A stretch of 64,000 bases of DNA from Haberlea rhodopensis. Its lineage: Eukaryota > Streptophyta > Magnoliopsida > Lamiales > Gesneriaceae. Below are positions 22,484-34,558 of the stretch, piece by piece (position 1 is the first letter of the stretch; each line of letters begins with the position of its first letter). The stretch is from assembly GCA_907163345.1 (NCBI GenBank), contig CAJQUN010000433.1:186001-250000 (forward strand). Direction: 5' to 3'. The notes beneath the pieces are model-generated. The model was not told the origin of the DNA and did not search any database. It saw nothing but the letters and a program-made list of their open reading frames with translations. The translations under genes and the position numbers were made by a program.

Positions 22484-22928
22484 ATAAGGGTTCGAATAAC
22501 CCTAGCCACACGGCTGGAGCACGCATGAGCCTAGGGTTCGAAACCCTAGCCTAAGTCTCGGCCCATTATCGTTGAGCCATGAACGGCGGCCGTGACTCAA
22601 TGAGCCATAAGGGTTCGTAACCCTAGCGCCGTCCATGGCTTTATCGAGCCTTAAAGGTTCGAAATCTTAGCCATGAGCCACGGCCCGACCATGCATGATC
22701 CATGATGGTGGCGTCTTGACCATCTCGAGCCAATGGGTTCGAAAACCCTAGCCCTCATGTGGCCCTAGTCATCGACCTTCATTTTTTTTCGTGAACAATG
22801 ATCGAACCATCATGCGCCGCATATGAACTTTATCGAGCCAAAAGGGTTCTAAACCCTAGCCATGTTTCGATACCTCTATGCACAAACATGAGCCACAACA
22901 GCTAGACCATCTCGAGTCAAGGGTTTGA
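22484..22928 (-). repeat. CopA leader repeat: palindromic GGGTTCGAAACCC / telo-box-like units
   Basis: Seven degenerate copies, at about 22486, 22531, 22609, 22653, 22734, 22842 and 22918. Most are imperfect palindromes of the form AGGGTTCGAAACCCT followed by AGCC, spaced roughly 45-110 bp among CATGAGCC-type words. Several contain AAACCCTAG, which resembles the plant telo-box. Confidence 0.65.
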
Positions 22929-23107
22929 TTTTGCGCATTCTTGTATCGTATACAATAATTCGCCAATTATATCAAATACAATTATACGATGATTTTCACA
23001 AACTCGATTTATTCCATATCATATATGAATTATACAGTTTTAAAGCATGCAATATAATTCTAAATATGATTAAACCATTAACCACATAATTCCGATATGA
23101 GCTTTGA

Positions 23108-23124
23108 ACCTGGCTCTGATACCA
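23108..23124 (-). other. CopA primer-binding site (initiator tRNA-Met)
   Basis: Minus-strand TGGTATCAGAGCCAGGT, separated from the 5' LTR by one base; it is the canonical complement of the 3' end of initiator tRNA-Met. Confidence 0.9.
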
Positions 23125-23125
23125 C

Positions 23126-23799
23126 TGTAAGGAATCCAACACACAAGTGCGCAGCGGAAATAAAACAATGGATTCCTAACCGAGGACCTATACAGAGTAT
23201 TTACATTGGAATGATTAAAAGAGTCTCACCCTTGTAGCGTGTTTGAAGCAGATTCCACGTTGTAGCACCTCGAGTCACGAACGAAAATTTTCACCTTCGT
23301 CTCTACGGTATCCACACGATCAAATCGAAAGGGAGTTCAAGAACAAGTTGCTAGACTCGTTCTTAAACAGGAGCTAAACTCATGGTTCAAAACCGATCAA
23401 TCGACAACCGTCCAAAACAATACACGGCGGCGGTGGCCTTATGGTCGAGTGCAAGAGGCGGCGGCCGAGAGAGAGTGTGAGAGTGGCTATTAGGTTTTAT
23501 GATATGTAGAGTTAATCCTTAATTAACCTTGTTATCATATATATATTAGATTTAATTAAAGGTTCAAGACTTTCTTAAAGCTTCTTGGGCCCAAACCCAT
23601 GATTTAATTAAGTCCTTATAATCATGTAGTTAAGACTCTTCTTAATTAATTAATTCATCCAATGAATTTAATTTCCCTTATCAATTTAATCTTTCGTGCA
23701 ACCCGATTGGTTCTTGCAATGTTGGCAGTGACATAAAATCTCATTTTATGTCACAAGCAATGAGTGGTATATTTTATGTCACAAGCAATGAGCGGTATC
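23126..23799 (-). repeat. CopA 5' LTR, segment left of GyB
   Basis: Colinear with 15905-16550. A 28-bp block is tandemly duplicated at 23743-23770 and 23771-23798, immediately before the GyB insertion (TSD GTATC, 23795-23799). Confidence 0.9.
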
Positions 23800-24555
23800 T
23801 GTGATGTCCTGGGATTATTGGTATTAATCCCGGAGGGTTATTAATCTTTAATAGATTTTTTTTTATTGTGGCAATTAGGAATTAATTGTGGTTATATGAT
23901 TCTTGCGGTGATAATTACTTATCATGGTAAAAATGCTTAGTCATGTGGTATGGGTGACCTGGGGTGCATGTTATACATGTTGGGTGTTTGGGTGTTATAA
24001 TGGTTTAAATATGTTGGTTTGTAATTTTGGTAAAGCATGATTTTAATGGTGATTTTGATGCATTGTAGTAAAATGCTTTTAAAATATCATGTTGGGGTAT
24101 TTTATACATCATGCTTATATTATGATACACATTTAACCCCAAAGATGGTAAGGGCCACTTGCATACCACTTTATATCCCATCACCCCCCTCTCTATCAGT
24201 TTTTGTCCCCAAAACCCCATCCTTTCACCTAAGAACTCCCATTTTCGTTTCTGAAACAAGAGGAGAGGAGAAAGCTTTGAAAAGGAGTCTTTTTGTGAGT
24301 TTTTGCTGAAAAACTTAAAGCTCAAGTGGTAAGCTTTCATTATGGTAAAGTTTTGTTGAGTTTTGGTTGGGCTTGTAGCTTGTTTTTGGGGTTATAAGGG
24401 TGGATCTTGGTCCAACATGTTGTTTATGTTTGGGGTATGTATTTTAAGGTTGTTTTGTGGTTTAGTGTTGTGTTGGATGGTTGATCTTGGTGGTGTGTGA
24501 GTTAAGGTGTTGTTGGAAGCTCATTCTTGGTGGTTTCTCGCGCATACAGGGCTGC

Positions 24556-24702
24556 TCGATCGATCCGAAAATATTTTCGATCGATCGAGCATGGCAGAAT
24601 GTGTTTTGTGGCGTTGGAACAGTGGACCGATCGATCGGGATTTTGACCGATCGATCGGAGGGTGGTTCTCGATCGATCGAGATGAAATTTCGATCGATCG
24701 AG
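24556..24702. repeat. CGATCGATCG palindrome array, GyB 5' LTR
   Basis: Six copies in ~147 bp. The flanking pair is T...A (as in CTCGATCGATCGAG) or C...G (CCGATCGATCGG); the first copy is imperfect. Short frames across it that translate to SIDR/DRSI strings are by-products of the repeat. Confidence 0.9.
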
Positions 24703-25011
24703 ATGGCCAGTTTGTTGGTGCCTCTTTTGTTGTTTCTTGGCTCTTTTTGGGTGTCTTGCATGCTTCGCCTCGGGTTATTTTAAAAGGTTAATTGTCATGG
24801 ATAGACAATATTTTTGGGGTATTATACATGCTTAGCCGGGAACTTTTATAATTTGGTAATCGTCATAGATAGACGATATGTTTGGGAGTATTGAACGTGC
24901 TTGGGCACGTGGTTGCATGCTTATGCTTGATTGTGGGTTGTTTATGTGTTTTAGCACATGTTTCACGGAGCATGGAACTCAAGCCAGGCTTGACATGGAC
25001 TACGGAATTCT

Positions 25012-25035
25012 AAGGTACGTATGACGTACGAGCAT
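25012..25035 (+). promoter_or_regulatory. Conserved GGTACGT...ACGTACG motif, GyB 5' LTR
   Basis: AAGGTACGTATGACGTACG lies ~310 bp after the palindrome array. The same motif occurs in two other LTR families at the same relative place. It is palindromic and also fits a 5' splice donor (AAG then GTACGT). Its function is unknown. Confidence 0.45.
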
Positions 25036-26294
25036 AGCCTATTATAATGTTGCAACTGTAAAATGCATGGTATGTGATAATTGTATTAAATGGGCATTGG
25101 AACACATGGTATGTGATAATTGCATTAAATGGGCATTGGAACACATGGTGTGTGATAATTGCATTATATGGACATTGAAATATGTGGCACGTGGTAATTG
25201 CATCAAATAGGTATTGAAATGCATGGTGCATGATACTTGCTATAAATGGATAACGATATGCGCGGTAAATGGTATTTGCGTCAAATGGATTATACATTGG
25301 GAATTATATGGTGCCGCTTTTGAGCGAGCAAGGATTGGGATGTTGTCGCCGTTGAGCGACCATCGGTTATGACGCCACTATTGTTGAGCGTGCGTGGGGT
25401 CAAAATGCCGCCATTGTGGAGCGAGCTATGACATAGAAATATGGAGTCAATTGCTAAATATATGTGATGCTGTGGTATTCTATTTTGATGGTTTAATCGT
25501 ATTTGGTTATGGAACTGGTATAGCAGGAATGGTTTTAATTGATCAATGAGATGATCAACTAGCTTTTGGGAATTTAATGGTTTGGTTATTTTGAGAACAG
25601 GGACAATATAAGGGATCCCGGATGAGGGTGTTACCATCCAGGGAGTATCACTTAAATTATGGCATTTACATTCTGTAAATTATGATTTGCAATGTTATGG
25701 TTATTGGATTGGTGGTATTGGTATGCTCACCCCGTGTGGGGGCTGTCTCTGTTGGGGCAGGTGTTACAGGTGTAGCAGCAGCTTTGGAGTTGAGCTCGGG
25801 CTGTTGATTTGAGGTACTTCCAGGATCGAGGTACCAGAGCTAGTTGAATAAGTGCATAGATCCAGAGTTGAGATCGAGCTGCGCTTGGGAGGTGCTTCCA
25901 GGATTGAAGTGCCAGTAACGGTACCCGGTAGAGTCTGTATAGATTAGATACACGCGTATTCATTGGGTACTCTTATGTGAGTACATTATACGTGTATATG
26001 AAATGTATAAATGGGCTACGGCTCTTCTCGATTCATTTATAGTTTGCATGCAATTACATACGGAATTGCTAAATGAACTAAGAGCATGTTAGTGTATTAT
26101 GAGGGTGCATGTTATATGAATAATCTTGGTTGGGGAATTTGAATATTATGTGGATTAAAATGCAAGAAATTTTCTGGATAGCATATGGTGTTGCACTTGC
26201 ATATGGTTTTCCCCATGATAGTATGATTATATGCACTAATGGTATGGCTTAATACACTAATAACGGGTTAAGGACACGGGGGTCCTTACATTAG

Positions 26295-26311
26295 TGGTAT
26301 CAGAGCAGTGG
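26295..26311 (+). other. GyB primer-binding site (initiator tRNA-Met)
   Basis: TGGTATCAGAGCAGTGG, four bases after the 5' LTR, complements the 3' end of initiator tRNA-Met for its first 13 bases. Confidence 0.85.
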
Positions 26312-26429
26312 TTAGCTCTTTGGGGCTGTTGAGGGCCTAGGAAAATGACAATCACATACTTATGCATGATGGTAGTTAGTGTTGCGTGGCACAACTATAT
26401 TGCTTATGTGCATTTATGATGTGTTCATA

Positions 26430-27520
26430 ATTGGAATATGCTATTGCTAACCATGGTGGTTGCAGGGTCTTATGAGACATGGACGATGCATTACGGTTGC
26501 ATAGATATACATCGGAGTGATGATTTTAATGCTTTGCCGCTAAATGTTGGAGCGAGGTGCATGAAAATACACTCATGGCGATGTTTATGGGAATACGGGT
26601 TATGCATTACGGTTGCATGCACGTCGAAGCGATGATGCCGCTGTCGTGTCGAAGCGATGGTAAATGCCACTGTCACGTCGAAGCGATGATGCCGCTGTCG
26701 TGCCGAAACAATTATTGGAACACGGGATATGCATTACGGTTGCATGCGTGGCGTAGTGATGTGAATACTTGCCGCTGTCATACCGTAGCGATGAGAGAAT
26801 ATTTGCCGCTAATATGAAGCGAAGAACACGACCGCTGTCATATTAATAGCGAGGGATATTATTTCCGCTGTCATGTAAAGCGAGGGGTATTTCCGCTGTC
26901 ATGTAAAGCGAGGAGTATTTCCGCTGTCATGCCGGAACGATGGTAAATGCCGCTGTCGTGTCGAAGCGATGGTGAATGCCGCTGTCACGTCGAAGCGATG
27001 GTGAATGCCGTTGTCACGTTGAAACGATGGTACCACAATCATGTCGAAGCGATGATGCCGCTGTTGTGTCGAAGCGATGTTACATGCCGCTGTCACGTCG
27101 AAGCGATGATGCCGCTGTCATGACGTAGCGATGCGATCGGGAACAAAGTACTACATGGGTGTGAGTACCTCTTGAGTCCGCGATTATTCCGGGTATTTTA
27201 TTGGCGATGGTTCATGCCACCGGGTATTTTATGGAGATGGTTCATGCCGCCGGGTATTATATTGGCGATGGTTCATGCCGCCGAGTATTATATTGGCGAT
27301 GGTTCATGCCGCCGGGTATTTTATTGGCGATGGTTCATGCCGCCTGGTATCATATAGCGATGGTACATTCTGCTACATCTATGGCGATGCTTCATACCGC
27401 CAAATATTCTTTGGAGATGTTTTATGCCGCTGATTCTATAGCGATGGATTATACCGCTATGTGTGTAGCACTGGATTATGCCGCCTACGAGCGATGGATG
27501 CTGCTTGTGTACCGCTGGTG
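26430..27520 (+). repeat. GyB interior minisatellite (CGAAGCGATG...GCCGCTGTC units)
   Basis: Dozens of degenerate units combine GCCGCTGTCRTG, TCGAAGCGATGGT and, from about 27190, GGCGATGGTTCATGCCGCC. Unit length drifts between ~20 and ~45 bp. Related words occur in the GyB LTR (25313-25430) and in the solo LTR (50130-50335). Confidence 0.85.
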
Positions 27521-29987
27521 AACGATGGATAAAGGTATTCCGCTATCTTGATAGCGTCGTGTATCGACGGGTACCGTCATGTGTTTGACGATGTTATTTG
27601 GAATGTCTATGTGGACGCGTTGCGTCGTTTTAGTGAATAATACATTCGTGTTTATGTATTTGGTTGTATGGTTGAGTGCCGATGGTGAGCACATGGTAGA
27701 GTCTGGGTCACTAGTTGACAAGACCTTTTTGCCGACCAGGTTTACTCGAGGGAACATCGGATGCATTGTACCGGTGTGTATACCGCATCATGTTGTGGAG
27801 GTAAATATTTGCCGAGCAATGATACCCTTGGGTATGCTCGTTGGATTGGATAGGTCCAAGTGATTGGTGATAAGAGTAGTCATTGAGGAAACTACTCGCT
27901 TGTTGTTGTGATGTAGGGTAGGCATGGTTACACCCACCCTGAGGATGTGGAATAAATCCTAATGGATTAGGATTGCATGTTAGTGGAGCAAGGACACCGG
28001 GTTGTCCGTTATGCTTGGTGTTTTAGAGATATGTTGGGCGATGACCCACAACTTTAATGGTTTGTACGGTATGGTATACCGGGTTAAGACGTGTGTCACG
28101 TTGGTAGTTGGTATAAGCCTATGGGGCCAGCGAATCGCTAGCCAGTTATGGTTGCAGTACTTTGGTGGGCTTGTGTTAGCCTTTATGCTGCTCGTTGGAT
28201 TCGAGATGGATGAATCGTATGGCGATACGATGAGGGTTATGATAGACTCTTGTAGTCTCTATGTGGCATGGTGTTTGAGGTAGGGAATACCTCACGGGGA
28301 CGTTTATACGCCATTGTTTTGAGGGACTTGTACTGGGACAGCTCAATTTTGTTGGTATTACCAACGTGAATGTCAACAAGTCGTTGTTAGCTCTAGCTGA
28401 GCATCCTTGCATATGGCATGCAATGGGAGTCACAATGGTTTGTGAGATATAGTTAGTGGGGTGACACTACTATATTGATTTTGTCTCTTGGATAGATTTG
28501 GATTGTACTGTCTTGGAGACAGCTTACATCGGTCGTGGATTGATTGTAAATCAGCCATAGTAAGCATTTCTGGTGTTGAACCGAGTAGTGGATTTCTTAC
28601 CTCGATGAGACGTTTGAGGAGACGTCTCCAGAGAGATGCTCGATTGTGGAGTACTATGACATTAGTACAGAGCATCGTTGGGATGTGTATACATGACGTA
28701 TACGGATTTTAGATCGGGTAATGGAGGTATTGATGCACTACTCTAACCAGTTGTGCATTTCTGGGTTCCGGGATATGTTTTGGTGTAAATATACCCAGGT
28801 CTTCCGAACGGTGGTTCGAGGATTGGAAGATCATGGATTCATGCCTTTTTCCTTAAGAGGAAGGCGGTATTATGATACCTACCGGTTGAATCTTTTGGGG
28901 AGATTCGTTATTTTGGTTCGTGTGGTGGTGATGTTGAAATCACACCCTTTGGTTTTTGTTTGTCAACCATTATTCTCCGTGTAGTGAGAATAATCGAGGT
29001 TTGGCAGTGGCTTGGAATTTTGGGTATGTTTGGAAATACCCGAGTCTATTGCATTGAGTATGCATTTTGTGTTGGTGCGTGGGCATGTATGCCGTGTGTG
29101 TATACGAATGCCAACTTTATTTTGTTCCTTGTTGAACGTCGAGTTGTATACTCGGTTTGGTGAATCTCCGGTGGGAGATCGTGGCAAATTGAGATTGGTA
29201 ATCTCGATGGCACGATGTATTCTGAGGAATAATCGTGAGGTCCGTTTGACTTCCCTTGTGAGGACTTGTCATGTTTTAGGACCATGGTAGTTCTTGTTGG
29301 ATAATTCGATAGCCTTCCTGTTTTTAGGATTGTTAAATCCCAGGATGAACGAGGGATGGCCAGGATTCGGATTTGTTTAGTGTCGTGGATTGAAACGTAT
29401 GGCAGGAATGCAATTGTTTGTTTACATGACCTCTGTGGAACTTGAGACTTTGAGGAGTCTTAATGGTGTGTCAAGACCAAGATATGATTTCTTGGAACAC
29501 CTTGTTTTAGATTTCTGTGGTGATGTGTTTTGTGTGGATCAGTGACCGTGGGTAACCCGGTCCGGATTGCAATTGGTGCAACTACTCCTTTGGAGAAGAT
29601 GGACTGGGAAGCAGAAACTGGATTTTTCTGTGAGTATACTGTTTATACTAGTGGTTCCCATCATACCGATGCGTGTCAAGCATCGTGGACAAGTGGTGAA
29701 TATCATGGAATGATATCTATGTCAGAACCAAGGGAGATTTGGTTGATTTGAAATTGTGGTGGAATGACTTCTGGGACGATTCACATCGAGGTATGTTGTT
29801 ATCTTATGGGTTTGTGTGGATTTTGACGTTTGCTCTATTTTAGAGCTTGGTGCGAGATTGGTGTTCTCGCAGTTGTTAATTCGATTCTAATGTGATCCAG
29901 AATCGGGGTCGTGGTTTTATTTTGGTTGGTGTAGCCTTGGTGTTACGTGGAGTACACCGGTGCAAATTTCGAGGATGAAATTTTTTT
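27521..29987 (+). other. GyB interior, non-coding
   Basis: About 2.5 kb without a long reading frame or recognisable gag/pol motif. The terminal CGAGGATGAAAT near 29970 resembles the 3' end of Gypsy elements, so this may be eroded or replaced internal sequence. Confidence 0.5.
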
Positions 29988-30000
29988 AATGGGGGATAAT
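29988..30000 (+). other. GyB polypurine tract
   Basis: AATGGGGGATAAT directly precedes the 3' LTR start TGTGATG at 30001. Confidence 0.75.
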
Positions 30001-32416
30001 TGTGATGTCCTGGGATTATTGGTATTAATCCCGGAGGTTTATTAATCTTTAATAGATTTTTTTTATTGTGGCAATTAGGAATTAATTGTGGTTATATGAT
30101 TCTTGCGGTGATAATACTTATCTTGGTAAAAATGCTTAGTCACGTGGTATGGGTGACCTGGGGTGCATGTTATACATGTTGGGTGTTTGGGTGTTATAAT
30201 GGTTTAAATATGTTGGTTTGTAAGGTAAAGCATGATTTTAATGGTGATTTTGATGCATTGTAGTAAAATGCTTTTAAAATATCATGTTGGGGTATTTTAT
30301 ACATCATGCTTATATTATGATACACATTTAACCCCAAAGATGGTAAGGGCCACTTGCATACCACTTTATATCCCATCACCCCCCTCTCTATCAGTTTTTG
30401 TCCCCAAAACCCCATCCTTTCACCTAAGAACTCCCATTTTCGTTTCTGAAACAAGAGGAGAGGAGAAAGCTTTGAAAAGGAGTCTTTTTGTGAGTTTTTG
30501 CTGAAAAACTTAAAGCTCAAGTGGTAAGCTTTCATTATGGTAAAGTTTTGTTGAGTTTTGGTTGGGCTTGTAGCTTGTTTTTGGGGTTATAAGGGTGGAT
30601 CTTGGTCCAACATGTTGTTTATGTTTGGGGGATGCATTTTAAGGTTGTTTTGTGGTTTAGTGTTGTGTTGGATGGTTGATCTTGGTGGTGGGTGAGTTAA
30701 GGTGTTGTTGGAAGCTCATTCTTGGAGGTTTCTCGCGCATACATGGCTGCTCGATCGATCCGAAAATATTTTCGATCGATCGAGCATGGCAGAATGTGTT
30801 TTGTGGCGTTGGAACAGTGGACCGATCGATCGGGATTTTGACCGATCGATCGGAGGGTGGTTCTCGATCGATCGAGATGAAATTTCGATCGATCGAGATG
30901 GCCAGTTTGTTGGTGCATCTTTTGTTGTTTCTTGGCTCTTTTTGGGTGTCTTGCATGCTTCGCCCCGGGTTATTTTAAAAGGTTAATTGTCATGGATAGA
31001 CAATATTTTTGGGGTATTATACATGCTTAGCCGGGAACTTTTATAATTTGGTAATCGTCATAGATAGACGATATGTTTGGGAGTATTGAACGTGCTTGGG
31101 CACGTGGTTGCATGCTTATGCTTGATTGTGGGTTGTTTATGTGTTTTAGCACATGTTTCACGGAGCATGGAACTCAAGCCAGGCTTGACATGGACTACGG
31201 AATTCTAAGGTACGTATGACGTACGAGCATAGCCTATTATAATGTTGCAACTGTAAAATGCATGGCATGTGATAATTGCATTAAATGGGCATTGGAACAC
31301 ATGGTATGTGATAATTGCATTAAATGGGCATTGGAACACATGGTGTGTGATAATTGCATTATATGGACATTGAAATATGTGGCACGTGGTAATTGCATCG
31401 AATAGGTATTGAAATGCATGGTGCATGATACTTGCTATAAATGGATAACGATATGCGCGGTAAATGGTATTTGCGTCAAATGGATTATACATTGGGAATT
31501 ATATGGTGCCGCTTTTGAGCGAGCAAGGATTGGGATGTTGTCGCCGTTGAGCGACCATCGGTTATGATGCCGCTATTGTTGAGCGTGCGTGGGGTCGAAA
31601 TGCCGCCATTGTGGAGCGAGCTATGACATAGAAATATGGAGTCAATTGCTAAATATATGTGATGCTGTAGTATTCTATTCTGATGGTTTAATCGTATTTG
31701 GTTATGGAACTGGTATAGCAGGAATGGTTTTAATTGATCAATGAGATGATCAACTAGCTTTTGGGAATTTAATGGTTTGGTTATTTTGAGAACAGGGACA
31801 ATACAAGGGATCCCGGATGAGGGTGTTACCATCTAGGGAGTATCACTTAAATTATGGCATTTACATTCTGTAAATTATGATTTGCAATGTTATGGTTATT
31901 GGATTGGTGGTATTGGTATGCTCACCCCGTGTGAGGGCTGTCTCTGTTGGGGCAGGTGTTACAGGTGTAGCAGCAGCTTTGGAGTTGAGCTCGGGCTGTT
32001 GATTTGAGGTACTTCCAGGATCGAGGTACCAGTGCTAGTTGAATAAGTGCATAGATCCAGAGTTGAGATCGAGCTGCGCTTGGGAGGTGCTTCCAGGATT
32101 GAAGTGCCAGTAACGGTACCCGGTAGAGTCTTTATACATTAGATACAAGCGTATTCATTGGGTACTCTTATGTGAGTACATTATACGTGTATATGAAATG
32201 TATAAATGGTCTACGGCTCTTCTCGATTCATTTATAGTTTGCATGCAATTAAATACGGAATTGCTAAATGAACTAAGAGCATGTTTGTGTATTATGAGGG
32301 TGCATGTTATATGAATAATCTTGGTTGGGGAATTTGAATATTATGTGGATTGAAATGCAAGAAATTTTCTGGATAGCATATGGTGTTGCACTTGCATATG
32401 GTTTTCCCCATGATAG
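30001..32416 (+). repeat. GyB 3' LTR, main segment
   Basis: Colinear with 23800-26213 at an offset near 6.2 kb with few differences. CopB interrupts it (GATAG duplicated at 32412-32416 and 44324-44328) and the last 70 bp are 44329-44398. Confidence 0.9.
30751..30897. repeat. CGATCGATCG palindrome array, GyB 3' LTR
   Basis: Same six palindromes as the 5' LTR copy, all retained. The GGTACGT motif follows at 31207-31230. Confidence 0.9.
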
Positions 32417-33681
32417 TGATAGGATCGGGGTAGTGTTTAGAAGGGGGGGCGGGGTTGAATAAATACTAGATTCAATTTCGATTTCTTCTTCTTGTTAACT
32501 GTAAACTGTTAAGTATTACAGTTGCTTCTCAATATAAGGCAAGTCAGCAGACACTTATGATAGTGCGGAAGACGTCTACTGAACTTGTGAGGAATAAGAC
32601 TGAGGTAATAAAGTAATGAATAAATGACACAAGAGTTGTTTCTAGAAGTTCGAAGCACAATGCTTCTACGTCTCCCCTTCTTCCTTTGCAGGAAGGATTC
32701 ACTAGAAGACTTGGTTTACACTTTACAGTATACAACCTTCTTAGGCACTAACACACTTGGCCTAAACTCCTAGCAATCACAATCTTCTTATCTTTTGATT
32801 ACAAGGGATTCTATAACACTCTTTACAGAATAAACTTTCTAGCTTTGAGAGTTTTTGAGCAGCAGACTTTAATTGAAAATAATCTATCCCAGATTCAGTT
32901 TCGTTGTTTGTCTGCTCTTTGCTGAACGTTTGAAATATCAGTAATATGATTTTCTTGTTTGCTTTGAAGTATATCTCTTTGTTGAAAATCGCTCAGCACC
33001 TCTTCATTCTCTGCTTGGACGTATTTATGGGTTTGGTTGTCCAACGGTAGCTTTTCTGTATATGGAAGAGATTAGCTTTCCAAAATCATATTGTCTTCTT
33101 TCCTATTTTGTCTAAGCAACGGCTCTTTTCACTCTGACGGTAATGGTGGCGGAGATATAGCAGGGTGCGCCGCTCTGTTGTACCTTTGTCAGAGAATGTT
33201 GTACTGATTTTGTCTCGTTGCTTAGTGCTCTTACTGGAAGTTTAGACTTCTGCTGGTTTTCTGTGTTCAACTGGTCGTTCATCCTTTTATGACCAGTTGA
33301 TGTCTTTGTTCAGTGGGACTATCCGGTTGATAGTTGTTCAGTAGTTGTCTGTCCAGTTGGTGGCTATCCAGTTGATGTCTATCCAGTTGGTAGCCATCCA
33401 GTTTATGTCTTGTCCAGTTGGTAGCTATCCAGTTGATGTCTATCCAGTTGGTAGATATCCAGTTTATGTCTATCCAGTTGGTAGCTATCCAGTTTATGTC
33501 TTCACCCGGTAGGAGTCTTTATCCAGTTGGTCTTTGTTATCCGGTAGGACTTCATCCAGTTGGTCTTTGTTATCCGGTAGGACTTCATCCAGTTGGTCTT
33601 TGTTATCCGGTAGGACTTCATCCAGTTGATCTTTAATATCCGGTTTGTAATCACCAAAACTTAGAAATCGTTTTCCCAACA
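32417..33681 (-). repeat. CopB 3' LTR (1265 bp)
   Basis: Contains tandem CCAGTTGGT/CCAGTTGATGTC units (about 33350-33510) and ~33-bp TATCCGGTAGGACTTCA... units (33528-33640). It has ~70 bp near 33130-33210 absent from the 5' LTR. Confidence 0.9.
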
Positions 33682-33696
33682 ATTTCCCCCTTTTTG
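33682..33696 (-). other. CopB polypurine tract
   Basis: Minus-strand AAAAAGGGGGAAAT next to the 3' LTR. Further AAGGGGGAA or AGGGGGAA copies lie at about 34177-34190, 37769-37776 and 37802-37809. Confidence 0.8.
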
Positions 33697-33939
33697 GTGA
33701 TGACAAAACTAAGCAATAATCTATTTCCTACTAGAGTAAATAAGATGAGAATCCTGAAAATACTTGAAGACATAATGGAAAAGAAATTTTCATTAAATAT
33801 AAGCTGATTACAAGTTGTAATCAAACTGGACAATTGAGAGAGATTCATCTTTATTTAAGATGAATTCTAATAACTTGAATAGAATCTAAGACCAATCTAG
33901 TTTACACAAAATAGCTGATACATGACAAATCTTTAAACA

Positions 33940-34060
33940 AGCATTGTAGACCCGGAGAGCTTCGATCCACCTGGTGTCAGAGAGGAAGAGCTCGATCCAC
34001 CTTATTTCAGAGAGGAAGAGCTCGATCCACCTTGTTTCAGAGAGGACCTAATTAGAATAC
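33940..34060 (-). repeat. Short tandem repeat upstream of the CopB 3' LTR
   Basis: Three ~33-bp units of the form AGCTCGATCCACCT followed by GTTTCAGAGAGGA, in the untranslated stretch between the extra ORFs and the LTR. Confidence 0.7.
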
Positions 34061-34558
34061 TCTATCTCTGCCGGTCTACCTTGTTTCAGAGAGAAGGTCG
34101 GGAAGAGTCATATGTATATACATCAGACAGCTTCCATGGATTATGGATTCACCTAATGAGAATATTCTATCTCTGTCTTCCCCCTTTTTGTCATCAGCAC
34201 CCAGACATCCCCTGAGAGCAGTTCCTGTCTGATGATGAGCATCAGAACAGGATCCAAACGCTGGAGCTTAATGGAGCTGGGTTAGATAAGTAATCAACCC
34301 ATGAGGGGTTGATTTAGATAAGTAATGAACCCATGAAACGGAGAAGATTTTAACAGAAAACAAAGGAATTTTGAAAGTTTTGAAGTTAATCATGATGAGT
34401 GAATGTATGTTTTGTGAACAAACAAGAGTCGCTATTTATAGAAATGAAAAGGTTGCAATTAATGTGAATGTATTTAAGTTGATCAGTAAATACAAAGAAA
34501 AAGTCAACAAAATCAGTAAATAGATAAGAGTAATTAAAGGAGGAGTCAGAAAACGATA

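Larger units (their letters stand above)
23800..26290 (+). repeat. GyB 5' LTR (2491 bp)
   Basis: Begins TGTGATGTCCTGGG and ends GGTCCTTACA. In order it holds a GGGGTATTTTATACATC block, a C-rich stretch with CACCCCCCTC, the CGATCGATCG array, GGTACGTATGACGTACG, and tandem ~53-bp units (25064-25290). A GCCGC...GAGCG-type block follows (25313-25430). Confidence 0.9.

Noticed and set aside
24462..24791. Frames rich in SIDR/DRSI (also 30657-30986, 49395-49693, 56903-57370, 62961-63490)
   Set aside because: The CGATCGATCG arrays read as such strings in all frames. The frames overlap on both strands and lie inside LTRs.
26295..26311. tRNA-Met-like sequence (also at the other primer sites)
   Set aside because: Only the 3'-end complement of ~13-18 nt is present, at LTR borders; these are primer-binding sites, not tRNA genes.
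26430..27520. Regularly spaced repeats considered as a CRISPR array
   Set aside because: Units are degenerate, contiguous and of varying length with no unique spacers, inside a plant retrotransposon.
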